Assembly (NCBI GenBank): GCA_012735585.1
Contig: JAAYGX010000108.1
Location: forward strand, 1-64,000
Direction of reading: 5' to 3'
From: Tissierella sp.
GTDB lineage: Bacteria; Bacillota; Clostridia; Tissierellales; Tissierellaceae
DNA length: 64,000 nucleotides
Position numbers and translations under genes: made by a program. Positions 9,561 to 19,315 of this stretch are shown piece after piece. Numbering within the stretch: position 1 is the stretch's first letter; each line of letters begins with the position of its first letter. Under the pieces are notes generated by a model. The model was not told the DNA's origin. It searched no databases and worked only from the letters and a program-made list of their open reading frames with translations.

Positions 9561-9587
9561 TACATAAATAGAAATATTTGTTATAAT
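9559..9587 (+). promoter_or_regulatory. Sigma-A type promoter for lepA
   Basis: TTTACA, a 17-bp spacer, then a perfect TATAAT at 9582-9587, 45 nt before the lepA start. Confidence 0.75.
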
Positions 9588-9631
9588 CATCTAAGATAGA
9601 TGAATCTTCAAAGGAGGAAAGTGATAAATAG

Positions 9632-11443
9632 ATGTACAATATAAAACAAGAAAATATAAGAAACTTTTCTATAATTGCACATATAGACCACGGAAAATCA
9701 ACATTAGCTGATAGACTGATTGAAAAAACAGGGATGCTTACAACTAGAGAAATGCAATCCCAAGTATTAGATAATATGGATCTAGAAAGAGAACGTGGTA
9801 TAACTATTAAACTAAAAGCAGTTCAATTGATTTATAAAGCAAAAGACGGTGAAGACTACATACTGAATTTAATAGATACACCAGGACATGTGGATTTTAC
9901 TTATGAGGTATCAAGGTCCTTGGCAGCATGTGAAGGTGCTATTTTAATAGTAGATGCTTCACAAGGAATAGAAGCCCAAACATTAGCCAATGTATACTTA
10001 GCTTTGGATCAAGATTTGGAGATCGTACCTGTAATCAATAAAATAGATTTACCTAGTGCTAGACCGGACGAAGTAAAAAAAGAAGTAGAAGATATTATTG
10101 GAATAGATTGTGAAGATGCACCTTTAATTTCAGCAAAAGAAGGTACAAATATTGAAGATGTATTAGAATCAATAGTTAACAATGTACCAGCTCCAGTTGG
10201 TAATCCAAATGAACCTTTAAAAGCTTTAATATTTGATTCTTATTATGACAGTTACAAAGGTGTAATATGTTATATTAGAGTTTATGAAGGAACAATTAAA
10301 GCAGGTATGGAAATCAAAATGATGAATACCGGAAAGAAATTCGAGGTTGTAGAAGTTGGTATAAATACATCCAAACACGTCGTAGTAGACAAACTTGAAG
10401 CAGGTGATGTTGGCTTCGTAACAGCAAGCATCAAGAATGTAAAGGAAGCTACTGTCGGTGATACAATCACAGATGCCAATAATCCTACACCAGAACCACT
10501 ACCTGGATACAAAAAAGTTATACCAATGGTATACTGCGGAATTTATCCAGCTGAAGGTGAAGATTTTAATACTGTAAGGGAAGCACTTGAAAAACTTCAA
10601 GTCAACGATGCGGCATTGGTATTTGAGCCAGAAACATCTGTTGCACTAGGCTTTGGATTTAGATGTGGATTTTTAGGACTTTTGCATATGGAGATCATCC
10701 AAGAAAGATTAGATAGGGAATTTGATTTAAATATCATCACTACTGCACCATCAGTTATATACAAAATAACTAAGAGTGATGGAGAAGTAGTAGAGATACA
10801 AAACCCTACAAATATGCCACCTCTAACAGAGATTGAGTATATGGAAGAACCTATAGTGACTGCTTCCATAATGACTCCAACAGACTATGTTGGTGCTATA
10901 ATGGAGTTATGCCAAAACAAAAGAGGTACATTTATAAATATGGAATATCTTGAGAAAACAAGGGTTGTTATGAACTATGAACTACCTTTAAACGAAGTTA
11001 TATATGACTTTTTCGATGCTTTAAAATCAAAAACACGTGGATATGCATCCCTTGATTATGATTTAAAAGGATATGTTAAGTCTGAATTAGTTAAATTGGA
11101 TGTTCTAATAAATGGAGAGTCCGTAGATGCTTTCTCCTTAATAGTTCATGAGGATAAAGCCTATGAAAGAGGTAGAACTATAGCTGAAAAATTATCAGAG
11201 GTTATTCCAAGGCATCAGTTTGCAGTACCGATTCAAGCAGCTATTGGATCTAAGGTCATCGCTAGAGAAACTATAAGGGCTCTTAGAAAAGACGTATTGG
11301 CAAAATGTTATGGTGGAGATATATCTAGAAAGAGAAAACTACTTGAGAAGCAAAAAGAAGGTAAGAAAAGAATGCGACAAATTGGTTCTGTAGAAGTTCC
11401 ACAAGAGGCATTTTTAACAGTTCTAAAATATGATGAAAAATAA
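9632..11443 (+). CDS. lepA: Elongation factor 4
   Basis: A 603-aa translational GTPase of the LepA/EF4 family, which acts on the ribosome in initiation and assembly and can back-translocate it in vitro. GTPase motifs are [14 protein letters not shown] and NKIDLP. EF-G-like domains II, III and V follow. The LepA-specific C-terminal domain ends in [19 protein letters not shown] and the usual basic tail. Full length. ATG 9632 follows AAAGGAGGAAAG. Confidence 0.97.
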   Translation: MYNIKQENIRNFSIIAHIDHGKSTLADRLIEKTGMLTTREMQSQVLDNMDLERERGITIKLKAVQLIYKAKDGEDYILNLIDTPGHVDFTYEVSRSLAACEGAILIVDASQGIEAQTLANVYLALDQDLEIVPVINKIDLPSARPDEVKKEVEDIIGIDCEDAPLISAKEGTNIEDVLESIVNNVPAPVGNPNEPLKALIFDSYYDSYKGVICYIRVYEGTIKAGMEIKMMNTGKKFEVVEVGINTSKHVVVDKLEAGDVGFVTASIKNVKEATVGDTITDANNPTPEPLPGYKKVIPMVYCGIYPAEGEDFNTVREALEKLQVNDAALVFEPETSVALGFGFRCGFLGLLHMEIIQERLDREFDLNIITTAPSVIYKITKSDGEVVEIQNPTNMPPLTEIEYMEEPIVTASIMTPTDYVGAIMELCQNKRGTFINMEYLEKTRVVMNYELPLNEVIYDFFDALKSKTRGYASLDYDLKGYVKSELVKLDVLINGESVDAFSLIVHEDKAYERGRTIAEKLSEVIPRHQFAVPIQAAIGSKVIARETIRALRKDVLAKCYGGDISRKRKLLEKQKEGKKRMRQIGSVEVPQEAFLTVLKYDEK

Positions 11444-11448
11444 ATAGT

Positions 11449-11483
11449 GCGACAGGGGAATAGTTCTCCTGTCGCAATTTTTT
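11449..11483 (+). terminator. Terminator after lepA
   Basis: A GCGACAGG-type stem of about 12 bp with one mismatch, and a short loop, is followed by six T residues at 11478-11483. Confidence 0.85.
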
Positions 11484-11523
11484 CGTATGGCAGACTGTGA
11501 CCTACTGTTTAAAAGGAGGAAAT

Positions 11524-12660
11524 ATGAAGGAGTTAAGTATATATATACATATTCCATTTTGTAGTAGTAAATGTTTTTACTGTGATTTCACCTCGTTTTC
11601 AGGTCAAAGTAATAGAGTTAAAGAATATATAGATAGTTTAATTGTAGAATTATCCCTTCATAAAGATAGCTTACAAGATTATAGAATTAAGACCATATTC
11701 ATAGGTGGTGGAACTCCATCAGCTATAGATGCAAAATATATATTTAAGGTATTAGATTATATATACAAAAATTTTAATATTTCCAGTGATATGGAAGTAA
11801 GCATGGAACTAAATCCAGGAACCATTGAATTTGAAAAATTAAATATATATAAAGAAGCAGGTATCAATAGAATTAGTATGGGACTGCAAACATTTAATAA
11901 TAATATTTTAAAGAAGTTGGGAAGAATACATAGTGCTGAGGATTTTTTACAATCTTACAATATGTTAGATAATGCTGGCTTTGAGAATATAAATGTAGAT
12001 TTGATGTTTAACTTACCTGATCAAACCATATCTGATGGAATGAAAGATGTTGAAGCACTAGTAAGATTAGGTGTAAAACACATTTCTTATTATAGTTTAA
12101 TTATTGAGCCTGGTACATTGATGCATAAATGGCATCAAGAAAACAGGCTAAAATTATTGGATGAGGATAGTGAAAGAAAGCTATACTATAATGTTAAGGA
12201 TTTTTTGAAAGAAAATGGATATCAGCATTATGAAATATCTAATTTCTCTATGAAGGATTATGAGTGCAAACATAATATGGTTTACTGGAAGATAAAGCCA
12301 TATATTGGAGTAGGCCTAAGTAGTCACTCTTACTTAAATAATAAAAGATTTTGGAATACTGATGATTTAAGTAGTTATATTCAAGAGTTAAAGAAGGGCA
12401 AATTACCTATAGAGGAAGATGAGATCATCTCTAAGGACATTGAAATGGCAGAGTTTTGCATATTTGGCTTAAGATTGGTAGAAGGTATTGATAAAAGGGA
12501 ATTTAAAGATAAATTTGGTGTAGATATTAAAGTTTTATACAAAGATACCATTGAAAAGCATAAAAATAGTGATCTTTTATTTGAGGATGATAGGTATTTG
12601 AAGTTAACTGATAAAGGATTAGATTTGGCTAATATAGTGGAGGTAGACTTTTTACCTTAA
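11524..12660 (+). CDS. hemW: HemW-like radical SAM protein
   Basis: A 378-aa radical SAM protein of the HemN/HemW family. The cluster motif CxxxCxYC appears as FCSSKCFYCDF near residues 14-24, with the GGGTPS motif after it. The family includes HemW haem chaperones and HemN oxidases. The length and the position next to lepA/hrcA match HemW, which is often misnamed coproporphyrinogen oxidase. ATG 11524 follows AAAAGGAGGAAAT; an upstream in-frame ATG at 11497 lacks a ribosome site. Confidence 0.9.
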   Translation: MKELSIYIHIPFCSSKCFYCDFTSFSGQSNRVKEYIDSLIVELSLHKDSLQDYRIKTIFIGGGTPSAIDAKYIFKVLDYIYKNFNISSDMEVSMELNPGTIEFEKLNIYKEAGINRISMGLQTFNNNILKKLGRIHSAEDFLQSYNMLDNAGFENINVDLMFNLPDQTISDGMKDVEALVRLGVKHISYYSLIIEPGTLMHKWHQENRLKLLDEDSERKLYYNVKDFLKENGYQHYEISNFSMKDYECKHNMVYWKIKPYIGVGLSSHSYLNNKRFWNTDDLSSYIQELKKGKLPIEEDEIISKDIEMAEFCIFGLRLVEGIDKREFKDKFGVDIKVLYKDTIEKHKNSDLLFEDDRYLKLTDKGLDLANIVEVDFLP

Positions 12661-12678
12661 TTATTAATGTTTTTTCTA

Positions 12679-12707
12679 TTGACAAATCTAAATCTAAATG
12701 ATATTTT
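12679..12707 (+). promoter_or_regulatory. Sigma-A type promoter of the hrcA operon
   Basis: A perfect TTGACA at 12679-12684, a 17-bp spacer and TATTTT at 12702-12707. The CIRCE operator begins 13 nt downstream, so HrcA bound there would cover the transcription start. Confidence 0.8.
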
Positions 12708-12720
12708 ATTAATGTAGGAT

Positions 12721-12747
12721 TTAGCACTCGTTACATTTGAGTGCTAA
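12721..12747 (+). promoter_or_regulatory. CIRCE operator
   Basis: TTAGCACTC-N9-GAGTGCTAA, a perfect match to the CIRCE consensus bound by the HrcA repressor. It controls the downstream hrcA-grpE-dnaK unit. Confidence 0.97.
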
Positions 12748-12782
12748 CAATAGCATCCAAAGTATAATCCGAGGTGAGAATC

Positions 12783-13817
12783 ATGTTGGATGAAAGAAAA
12801 ATGAAGGTTTTGTATGCAATTATTAAAAGCTATATAGACAGTGCAGAGCCTATTGGCTCAAGAACCATATCAAAGAACTTTGAACTAGGGGTTAGTTCTG
12901 CCACTATAAGAAATGAAATGTCAGATTTAGAAGATTTGGGATACTTAAGTAAGACCCACTCATCCTCAGGAAGAGTTCCTTCTGACAAAGCCTATAGATT
13001 ATATGTAGATGAATTATTAAAACTTAATAAATCATCCATTGATAAATTAGAAAATCAGAAGATTAAAGAGATATTAGCTAAAGAATCATGGGATATAGAT
13101 GAGATTGTACAAAGTTCAGCCAAAATTTTGTCAGCTATAACAAATTATACTTCTGTAGTAGCTACTCCAAAGCTAAAAGGTAGTAGAATTAAACAACTAC
13201 AATTAGTTAGCATAGAAGGCTTAGGAGTATTAATAGTTATTGTATGCAATAATGGATTAATAAAAAATTCCATTTACAAGACGAATATAGAGGTTGAACA
13301 GGAAGAATTAATTAAAATTTGCAACTTTCTAAATGAAAGATTCAATGATAAAACAATGGATGAAATCTTAGTCAATTTAAACATAGATATATTTAAAGAA
13401 GTATTGGATTATCAAGATTTCTTAAAAGGACTATTAATTGTTATCCAAAGATCCATAGAAGAACTGATATCAATAGAATTGTATTCAGAAGGAATAATGA
13501 ATATATTGAATTTTCCTGAATATAGGGATATCGAAAAGGCAAAATCATTCATTTCCTTTGTTGAAGATAAGAATTTATTATTGAATATTCTTCAAAAGAC
13601 TTCCGTGTCCCAAGGTATAGATATTCTTATAGGACAAGAGAATATTTATTCACCGATAAAAGATATAAGTATTATAACTGCTACTTATACCATAGGTGGG
13701 AGGACAATAGGAAAAGTAGGATTAATTGGGCCGACTAGGATGGATTATTTAAATTTAATAAGGACTTTAAAGATATTTTCATCCCATGTAAGCAATATAT
13801 TGGATTTAAATGATTAA
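12783..13817 (+). CDS. hrcA: Heat-inducible transcription repressor HrcA
   Basis: A 344-aa repressor of chaperone genes. The N-terminal winged helix (IGSRTISKNF, SSATIRNEMSDLEDLGYL) binds CIRCE. The central GAF-like domain and the C-terminal region (IGPTRMDY) are complete. Start ATG 12783 lies 6 nt after GAGGTG; a GTG at 12774 overlaps that site. Being first in its own operon behind CIRCE makes it autoregulated. In known systems GroEL sets its activity. Confidence 0.96.
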   Translation: MLDERKMKVLYAIIKSYIDSAEPIGSRTISKNFELGVSSATIRNEMSDLEDLGYLSKTHSSSGRVPSDKAYRLYVDELLKLNKSSIDKLENQKIKEILAKESWDIDEIVQSSAKILSAITNYTSVVATPKLKGSRIKQLQLVSIEGLGVLIVIVCNNGLIKNSIYKTNIEVEQEELIKICNFLNERFNDKTMDEILVNLNIDIFKEVLDYQDFLKGLLIVIQRSIEELISIELYSEGIMNILNFPEYRDIEKAKSFISFVEDKNLLLNILQKTSVSQGIDILIGQENIYSPIKDISIITATYTIGGRTIGKVGLIGPTRMDYLNLIRTLKIFSSHVSNILDLND

Positions 13818-13838
13818 TGATAAAATTGAGGTGAGAAG

Positions 13839-14366
13839 ATGGTATTTAACAAAGGTAAAGATGATGAAAACCTTGAGGATAATGAACTTGAGGAAAATGA
13901 AGAGGTTGAAGAGCCTGAAATCAATGAAGAAACGTCTCAGAATGACACAGAAATCGAAGATTTAACATTAAAACTGACTAGAATGCAGGCAGATTATAAT
14001 AATTTAAAGAGACGCTCTGAAATTGAAAAAAAAGGATCCATTGATTTTGGTATAGAGACATTGGCTTGTCAAATATTACCAGTATTGGACAACTTTGATA
14101 GAGCTATGGAAGCTGAAAGTGACAAGGAATCAAGTTTTTATCAAGGAATCAATATGATTTATTTACAGTTAATTGAAACATTAAATAAAGCTGGTATTAA
14201 AGAAATTGATGCATTAAATAGTGCTTTTGACCCCAATCTACACAATGCAATAATGGTGGAAGAATCAGAAGAACATGAAGAAGGCATTGTCATAGGTGTC
14301 CTACAAAAAGGATACCAATTTAAAGATAAAGTTATAAGACCAAGTATGGTAATGGTCTCAAAATGA
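13839..14366 (+). CDS. grpE: Nucleotide exchange factor GrpE
   Basis: A 175-aa GrpE that releases ADP from DnaK. An acidic, disordered N-terminus (residues 5-40) is followed by the long dimerising helix (RMQADYNNLKRR) and a C-terminal beta domain with FDPNLHNAIM and VLQKGYQFKDKVIRPSMV. It lies 21 nt after hrcA with a GAGGTGAG ribosome site. Confidence 0.96.
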   Translation: MVFNKGKDDENLEDNELEENEEVEEPEINEETSQNDTEIEDLTLKLTRMQADYNNLKRRSEIEKKGSIDFGIETLACQILPVLDNFDRAMEAESDKESSFYQGINMIYLQLIETLNKAGIKEIDALNSAFDPNLHNAIMVEESEEHEEGIVIGVLQKGYQFKDKVIRPSMVMVSK

Positions 14367-14385
14367 CATATTAGGAGGAATATAA

Positions 14386-16194
14386 ATGGGAAAAATAATA
14401 GGAATTGACTTAGGTACTACAAACTCAGCTGTTGCTGTTATGGAAGGTGGAGAGCCTGTAATAATACCTAATGTTGAAGGTAATAGAACTACTCCTTCAG
14501 TAGTAGCATTTACTAAAGATGGAGAGAGACTAGTTGGAGAAACTGCAAAAAGACAAGCAATAACAAACCCTGATAGAACGATTCAATCAATAAAGAGAGA
14601 AATGGGTAGTGACTATTCAACAGATATAGACAATAAGAAGTATTCACCACAAGAAATATCTGCAATGATACTATCAAAAATCAAAGCAGATGCTGAAAGT
14701 TATTTAGGAGAAACAATCACAGAAGCTGTTATAACTGTACCTGCATACTTTACAGACAGTCAAAGACAAGCAACTAAAGATGCTGGACGAATAGCTGGTT
14801 TAGAAGTTAAAAGAATTATAAATGAACCTACAGCTGCTGCATTATCTTATGGAATGGACAAAGAAGAAGGTCAACGTAAGATCATGGTATTTGACTTAGG
14901 TGGAGGTACTTTTGACGTATCAATCCTTGAATTAGGAGATGGCGTGTTTGAAGTATTAGCAACAAGAGGTAACAACAGTTTAGGTGGAGATGACTTTGAT
15001 AATACATTAATCAAATATATAAATGAAGAATTTAAAAAAGAAAATGGTATTGATTTAACAAATGACAAAATGAGTTTACAAAGATTAAAAGAAGCTGCAG
15101 AAAAAGCTAAAAAAGAATTGTCAACGACAATGTCAACAAATATCAACTTACCATTTATAACAGCAACTCAAGCTGGACCATTACACTTAAATATGGATAT
15201 TACTAGAGCAAAATTTGAAGAATTGACTTCAAGTTTAGTTGATAGTACAATAGAACCTGTAAAAGCTGCACTTAAAGATGCTGGATTACAAGCTTCAGAG
15301 ATTGAACGTGTAATACTAGTAGGGGGTTCAACAAGAATTCCGGCTGTTCAAGCAGCGGTTAAAAACTTAACCGGTAAAGAACCTCAAAAAGATATCAACC
15401 CTGACGAATGTGTGGCTTTAGGAGCTGCTATACAAGGTGGGGTACTAAGTGGTGAAGTTAAGGACTTACTGTTATTAGACGTTGCACCATTATCCCTTGG
15501 TATCGAAACATTAGGTTCAGTAACTACAAAGTTAATTGAAAGAAATACAACGATACCTACTAAGAAATCACAAGTGTTTACAACAGCTGCTGACAATCAA
15601 ACATCAGTTGATATACATGTACTTCAAGGTGAAAGACAAATGGCTAGTGACAATACTACACTAGGTAGATTCCAATTGACTGGAATAGCTCCAGCACCAA
15701 GAGGAGTTCCACAAATCGAGGTTACTTTTGATATAGATGCTAATGGTATAGTAAATGTTACAGCTACAGATAAAGGTACAGGAAAAGAACAAAGAATTAC
15801 AATTACATCCTCAACTAAATTATCAGATGAAGAAATTGAGCAAAAAGTAAAAGAAGCAGAAAGATTTGCAGAAGAAGACAAAAAGAAAAAAGAATCCATA
15901 GAAATTAGAAACAATGGTGATTCACTAGTTTATCAAACTGAAAAATCTCTTAAGGATTTAGAGGGTAAAATTTCCGATGAGGAAAAATCAGATATTGAAG
16001 GCAAATTAGAAACACTTAAGAAAGCACTTGAAGGTGACGATATGGATGATATCAAGTCAAAAACTGAGGAACTTACTGAAGCTTTCTACAAAGTTTCTGA
16101 AAAACTATATGCAGACATGAACCAAGGAGCAGAAGGTGCAAACCCAGAAGATGATGTAGTTGATGGAGATTATGAAGTAGTAGATGAAGACTAG
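14386..16194 (+). CDS. dnaK: Chaperone protein DnaK (Hsp70)
   Basis: A 602-aa Hsp70. Nucleotide-binding motifs are [24 protein letters not shown] and [12 protein letters not shown]. The linker [16 protein letters not shown], the substrate domain and a C-terminal lid ending in an acidic tail are all present. It is intact and full length, with an AGGAGG ribosome site. Its partner dnaJ downstream is interrupted (see that entry). Confidence 0.98.
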   Translation: MGKIIGIDLGTTNSAVAVMEGGEPVIIPNVEGNRTTPSVVAFTKDGERLVGETAKRQAITNPDRTIQSIKREMGSDYSTDIDNKKYSPQEISAMILSKIKADAESYLGETITEAVITVPAYFTDSQRQATKDAGRIAGLEVKRIINEPTAAALSYGMDKEEGQRKIMVFDLGGGTFDVSILELGDGVFEVLATRGNNSLGGDDFDNTLIKYINEEFKKENGIDLTNDKMSLQRLKEAAEKAKKELSTTMSTNINLPFITATQAGPLHLNMDITRAKFEELTSSLVDSTIEPVKAALKDAGLQASEIERVILVGGSTRIPAVQAAVKNLTGKEPQKDINPDECVALGAAIQGGVLSGEVKDLLLLDVAPLSLGIETLGSVTTKLIERNTTIPTKKSQVFTTAADNQTSVDIHVLQGERQMASDNTTLGRFQLTGIAPAPRGVPQIEVTFDIDANGIVNVTATDKGTGKEQRITITSSTKLSDEEIEQKVKEAERFAEEDKKKKESIEIRNNGDSLVYQTEKSLKDLEGKISDEEKSDIEGKLETLKKALEGDDMDDIKSKTEELTEAFYKVSEKLYADMNQGAEGANPEDDVVDGDYEVVDED

Positions 16195-16220
16195 TAAAAT
16201 TATGTGTCATTGAATTTTTC

Positions 16221-16296
16221 TGTCATTCTGAGGAGCTTGTGACGAAGAATCTTTGTTTTTGGGCCCTAAGATTCTTCGCCTACGCTCAGAATGACA
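16221..16296. repeat. Palindromic intergenic repeat between dnaK and dnaJ
   Basis: The left arm (16221-16253) begins TGTCATTCTGAG and ends GAAGAATCTT. The right arm (16268-16296) begins AAGATTCTTCG and ends CTCAGAATGACA, so the two fold into one long hairpin of about 29 bp with small interruptions. Elements with this TGTCATTCTGAG...AGAATCTT pattern are familiar as dispersed palindromic repeats in many bacterial genomes. It has no coding capacity. A second small hairpin (GGGTGGAT / ATCCACCC, 16324-16344) lies between it and dnaJ. Confidence 0.75.
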
Positions 16297-16375
16297 ACCA
16301 TAATAAAGGCACATTCTTTTTAAGGGTGGATGACATATCCACCCGTTAATTTTGATTTAGAAGGTTGGTGAGAAA

Positions 16376-17509
16376 GTGGCAAGAGATTACTATGAAATTC
16401 TTGATATAGAGAAAAATGCATCAGAATCTGATATAAAAAAAGCATATCGTAACTTGGCTAAGAAATATCATCCAGATTTAAATCCAGATAATAGTGAAGC
16501 AGAGCAAAAATTTAAGGAAGCAACTGCAGCTTATGAAATATTAAGTGACCCAGACAAAAGGTCAAGATATGATAGATATGGTCATGCAGGTGTTGACCCA
16601 CAGGCAGGTGGGGGAGACTTTGGTGGCTTTGGTGATATATTTGAAGATATATTTGATATCTTTGGTGGTGGATTTGGAGGATATTCTCAAGGAGCTAGAA
16701 GAAACGGTCCAGCTAAGGGTACGGATTTAAGATATAATCTAAACCTTGAATTTAGAGAAGCCGTATTTGGAGTAGAAAAAGAAATACAGTTTAAAAGGTC
16801 AGAGTCTTGTGCAACTTGTGATGGCTCAGGAGCTGCGCCAGGTAGCCATAAGGAAACTTGTTCTAAATGTCATGGTTCAGGACAAATAAGATAAACACAA
16901 CAAACACCACTTGGACAATTTGTAAGAGTAGGTACTTGTGACCTATGTAATGGAAGCGGGGAAGTTATAGAAGAGAAATGTGATACATGTGGTGGAAGTG
17001 GTAAAGAGAACAAAAGTAGAAAAATTAAAGTAAAAGTTCCAGCAGGTGTTGATAATGGCTCTGTAATTTCCTTAAGAGAAGAAGGAGAAGCAGGATCAAA
17101 TGGTGGTCCACCAGGGGACTTGTATGTTTATATTAGTGTCAAGGAAGATCCAGTCTTTAAAAGACAAGGCAATCATTTATTTATAGATATGCCAATTACC
17201 TTTACTGAAGCCGCACTAGGAGCTGAAATTGAAGTCCCGACTTTAGAAGGCGTAGAGAATTTTAATTTAAGTGAAGGAACCCAAACAGGTACAAGATTTA
17301 AGTTAAAAGGAAAAGGCGTAGCAAGCCTTAGAGGTATAGGCAAAGGAGACTTATATTTTACTGTAAATATAAAAGTACCATCTAAATTGACTGAAAAACA
17401 AAAAAATCTGTTATTGGAATTTGCAAATGAGTCAGGAGAAGAATATAAACAAGCAAATGAACAGAAAAAAGGATTCTTTGATAAAGTAAAAGATGCATTT
17501 CATAATTGA
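16376..17509 (+). pseudogene. dnaJ: Chaperone protein DnaJ, interrupted by an in-frame TAA
   Basis: Read through, this is a normal DnaJ of about 377 aa: J domain with HPD at residues 32-34, a G/F-rich linker, four CxxCxGxG zinc repeats (two before and two after the break) and the C-terminal substrate domain. A TAA at 16892-16894 (codon 173) falls inside the zinc domain just after GSGQIR; the same frame resumes at once with TQQTPLGQF, a family-typical sequence. No frameshift is present. If real, the cell makes a fragment with only the J domain, G/F region and half the zinc domain. The GTG start follows a weak GGTGAG site. The palindromic repeat separates it from dnaK. Confidence 0.85.
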
Positions 17510-17510
17510 T

Positions 17511-17541
17511 AGGACAAGAGATTTCTCTTGTCTTATTTTGT
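17511..17541 (+). terminator. Terminator after dnaJ
   Basis: AGGACAAGAG / CTCTTGTCTT stem with an ATTT loop at 17511-17534, followed by ATTTTGT. Confidence 0.8.
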
Positions 17542-17626
17542 ACGCTTAATTTTTTGTTTCACTAGTAATTCTTTTACTATTAGGATATAATTTATTAAAG
17601 ATTTATTACAAAGGAAGTGTTGTTTA

Positions 17627-18562
17627 ATGAAGTGGGTAGAAGTAATAGTCAGAACAATTCCAGAGAACGAAGATATTGTTTCTGATATTTTATATCAAGC
17701 AGGAGCAGTAGGACTGGCAATAGAAGATCCTCAGGATTTCATAGATTTAACCAATGATAAAAAATCATGGGATTTTATAGATGAAAGTCTAATGAGCTTT
17801 GATCATGAGGGGGTTTCATTAAAAGCTTATTTTGCTGAATCAGAAGATATTCCTAAAATAGTGGACTTTATTAAAAATAGGGTAATACATAAACCCTTAG
17901 AAGAAGAAGGTAAGTCCTATGGAGAAGTAATACTTAATTCAGTAGATGATGAAGAGTTTTCTGAGTCATGGAAAAAGTATTATAAACCCTTAAAAATAGG
18001 CAATAGAATTATTATAAAACCTTCTTGGGAAGATTACGATGAAAAGGTAAATGATTTAATTATAGAGCTAGATCCTGGTATGGCTTTTGGGACAGGTACC
18101 CACGAGACAACTGAAATGTGTGCAGAAGCCTTAGAATCCCTTGTAAAGCCAGGGGATCATATATATGACATAGGTTGTGGCAGCGGCATACTTTCTATTG
18201 TAGCTGCTAAATTAGGGGCAGAGAAAGTTACTGCAATAGATATAGACCCCGTTTGTATAGATGTATCAAATGAAAATATCAAAATAAATGGTGTAGAGGA
18301 TATAGTGCAGGCTTATAAGGGAGATTTATTCAATGTAGTTAGTGATAAAGTAGATTTAATAGTTTCAAATATTATTGCTGAAGTAATAGCTGGCATGGTA
18401 AAAGATCTAAATACCTATCTGAAAGATGATGGTATATTTATTACATCAGGAATTATTTTAAGCAAAGTTGAATTAGTGGAAAATGCTTTAAAAGAAAATA
18501 ATTTCAAAATATTAGAGATCAAGAGATTAGGAGAATGGGCATGTATTATTGCTCAAAAATAG
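17627..18562 (+). CDS. prmA: Ribosomal protein L11 methyltransferase
   Basis: A 311-aa SAM-dependent enzyme that methylates ribosomal protein L11. An N-terminal substrate-recognition domain is followed by the methyltransferase fold: LDPGMAFGTGTHETTEMC, the SAM-binding IYDIGCGSGILSI, then VSNIIAEV. ATG 17627 follows AAAGGAAGTG. It begins a tight rsmE-mtaB-hinT run. Confidence 0.95.
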   Translation: MKWVEVIVRTIPENEDIVSDILYQAGAVGLAIEDPQDFIDLTNDKKSWDFIDESLMSFDHEGVSLKAYFAESEDIPKIVDFIKNRVIHKPLEEEGKSYGEVILNSVDDEEFSESWKKYYKPLKIGNRIIIKPSWEDYDEKVNDLIIELDPGMAFGTGTHETTEMCAEALESLVKPGDHIYDIGCGSGILSIVAAKLGAEKVTAIDIDPVCIDVSNENIKINGVEDIVQAYKGDLFNVVSDKVDLIVSNIIAEVIAGMVKDLNTYLKDDGIFITSGIILSKVELVENALKENNFKILEIKRLGEWACIIAQK

Positions 18563-18571
18563 GTGATATCA

Positions 18572-19315
18572 TTGCATAAGTTTTTTGTAGAAAAAAATCA
18601 AATTCAAGATAATAATATTTACATTTCCGGTAAGGACTTAATTCACATAAAAAATGTCCTAAGGCTAAAACCGGCTGATAAGATAGAAATCTCTTGTGGT
18701 GGGACTAATTATTTAGCAGAAATAATTGAATTTTCAAAGGAAAATATTATAACTAGGATCATCAATAGTTCTATAGGAAATAGAGAATCATCAATAGAGA
18801 TCACATTATATCAGGGACTAGCCAAAGGTAGCAAAATGGATTTAATAATTCAAAAATGTGTGGAGATTGGTGTAAAGGATTTTTATGCTATAGAGACAGA
18901 TAGAGCAGTAGTTAAAATCACTGATAAGAAAAAAGAAGATACAAAAATACAAAGATGGCAATCTATAGCAGAGGAAGCAGCGAAGCAATCTAAAAGAGAT
19001 TATATACCTAAAATCAAAGGTATCATCAGTTTTAATGAAATGATTGATATTTTAAAGGAAGAAAAAAATATAATCGTTCCCTATGAAAACGAAGAAAACT
19101 TAAGTATAAAAGATGGACTCAAAGCAGTTGAAGGAAATAAAATAAATCTAATAATAGGACCTGAAGGTGGATTTGAAAATAATGAAATAAAATCCCTAGA
19201 GAATATAGGGGCAAGCATTGTAACTTTGGGACATAGAATTCTTAGAACAGAAACTGCAGGTTTAGTATCATCGACAATTATTTTATATGAGCTTGGAGAT
19301 TTAGGAGTGATTTAA
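18572..19315 (+). CDS. rsmE: 16S rRNA (uracil-1498-N3)-methyltransferase
   Basis: A 247-aa SPOUT methyltransferase that modifies U1498 of 16S rRNA. The N-terminal PUA-like part starts MHKFFVEK. The C-terminal knot has LIIGPEGGFENNEI and LGHRILRTETA, the SAM-binding signature. TTG 18572 is chosen because AGGTGAT lies 5 nt upstream and the N-terminus then matches the family; GTG 18563 overlaps that site. Its TAA overlaps the ATG of mtaB. Confidence 0.93.
   Translation: MHKFFVEKNQIQDNNIYISGKDLIHIKNVLRLKPADKIEISCGGTNYLAEIIEFSKENIITRIINSSIGNRESSIEITLYQGLAKGSKMDLIIQKCVEIGVKDFYAIETDRAVVKITDKKKEDTKIQRWQSIAEEAAKQSKRDYIPKIKGIISFNEMIDILKEEKNIIVPYENEENLSIKDGLKAVEGNKINLIIGPEGGFENNEIKSLENIGASIVTLGHRILRTETAGLVSSTIILYELGDLGVI

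Noticed and set aside
16892-17119. dnaJ as two separate genes
   Set aside because: The segment after the stop continues the same frame with conserved zinc-domain sequence and has no ribosome site or good start; one interrupted gene fits better.
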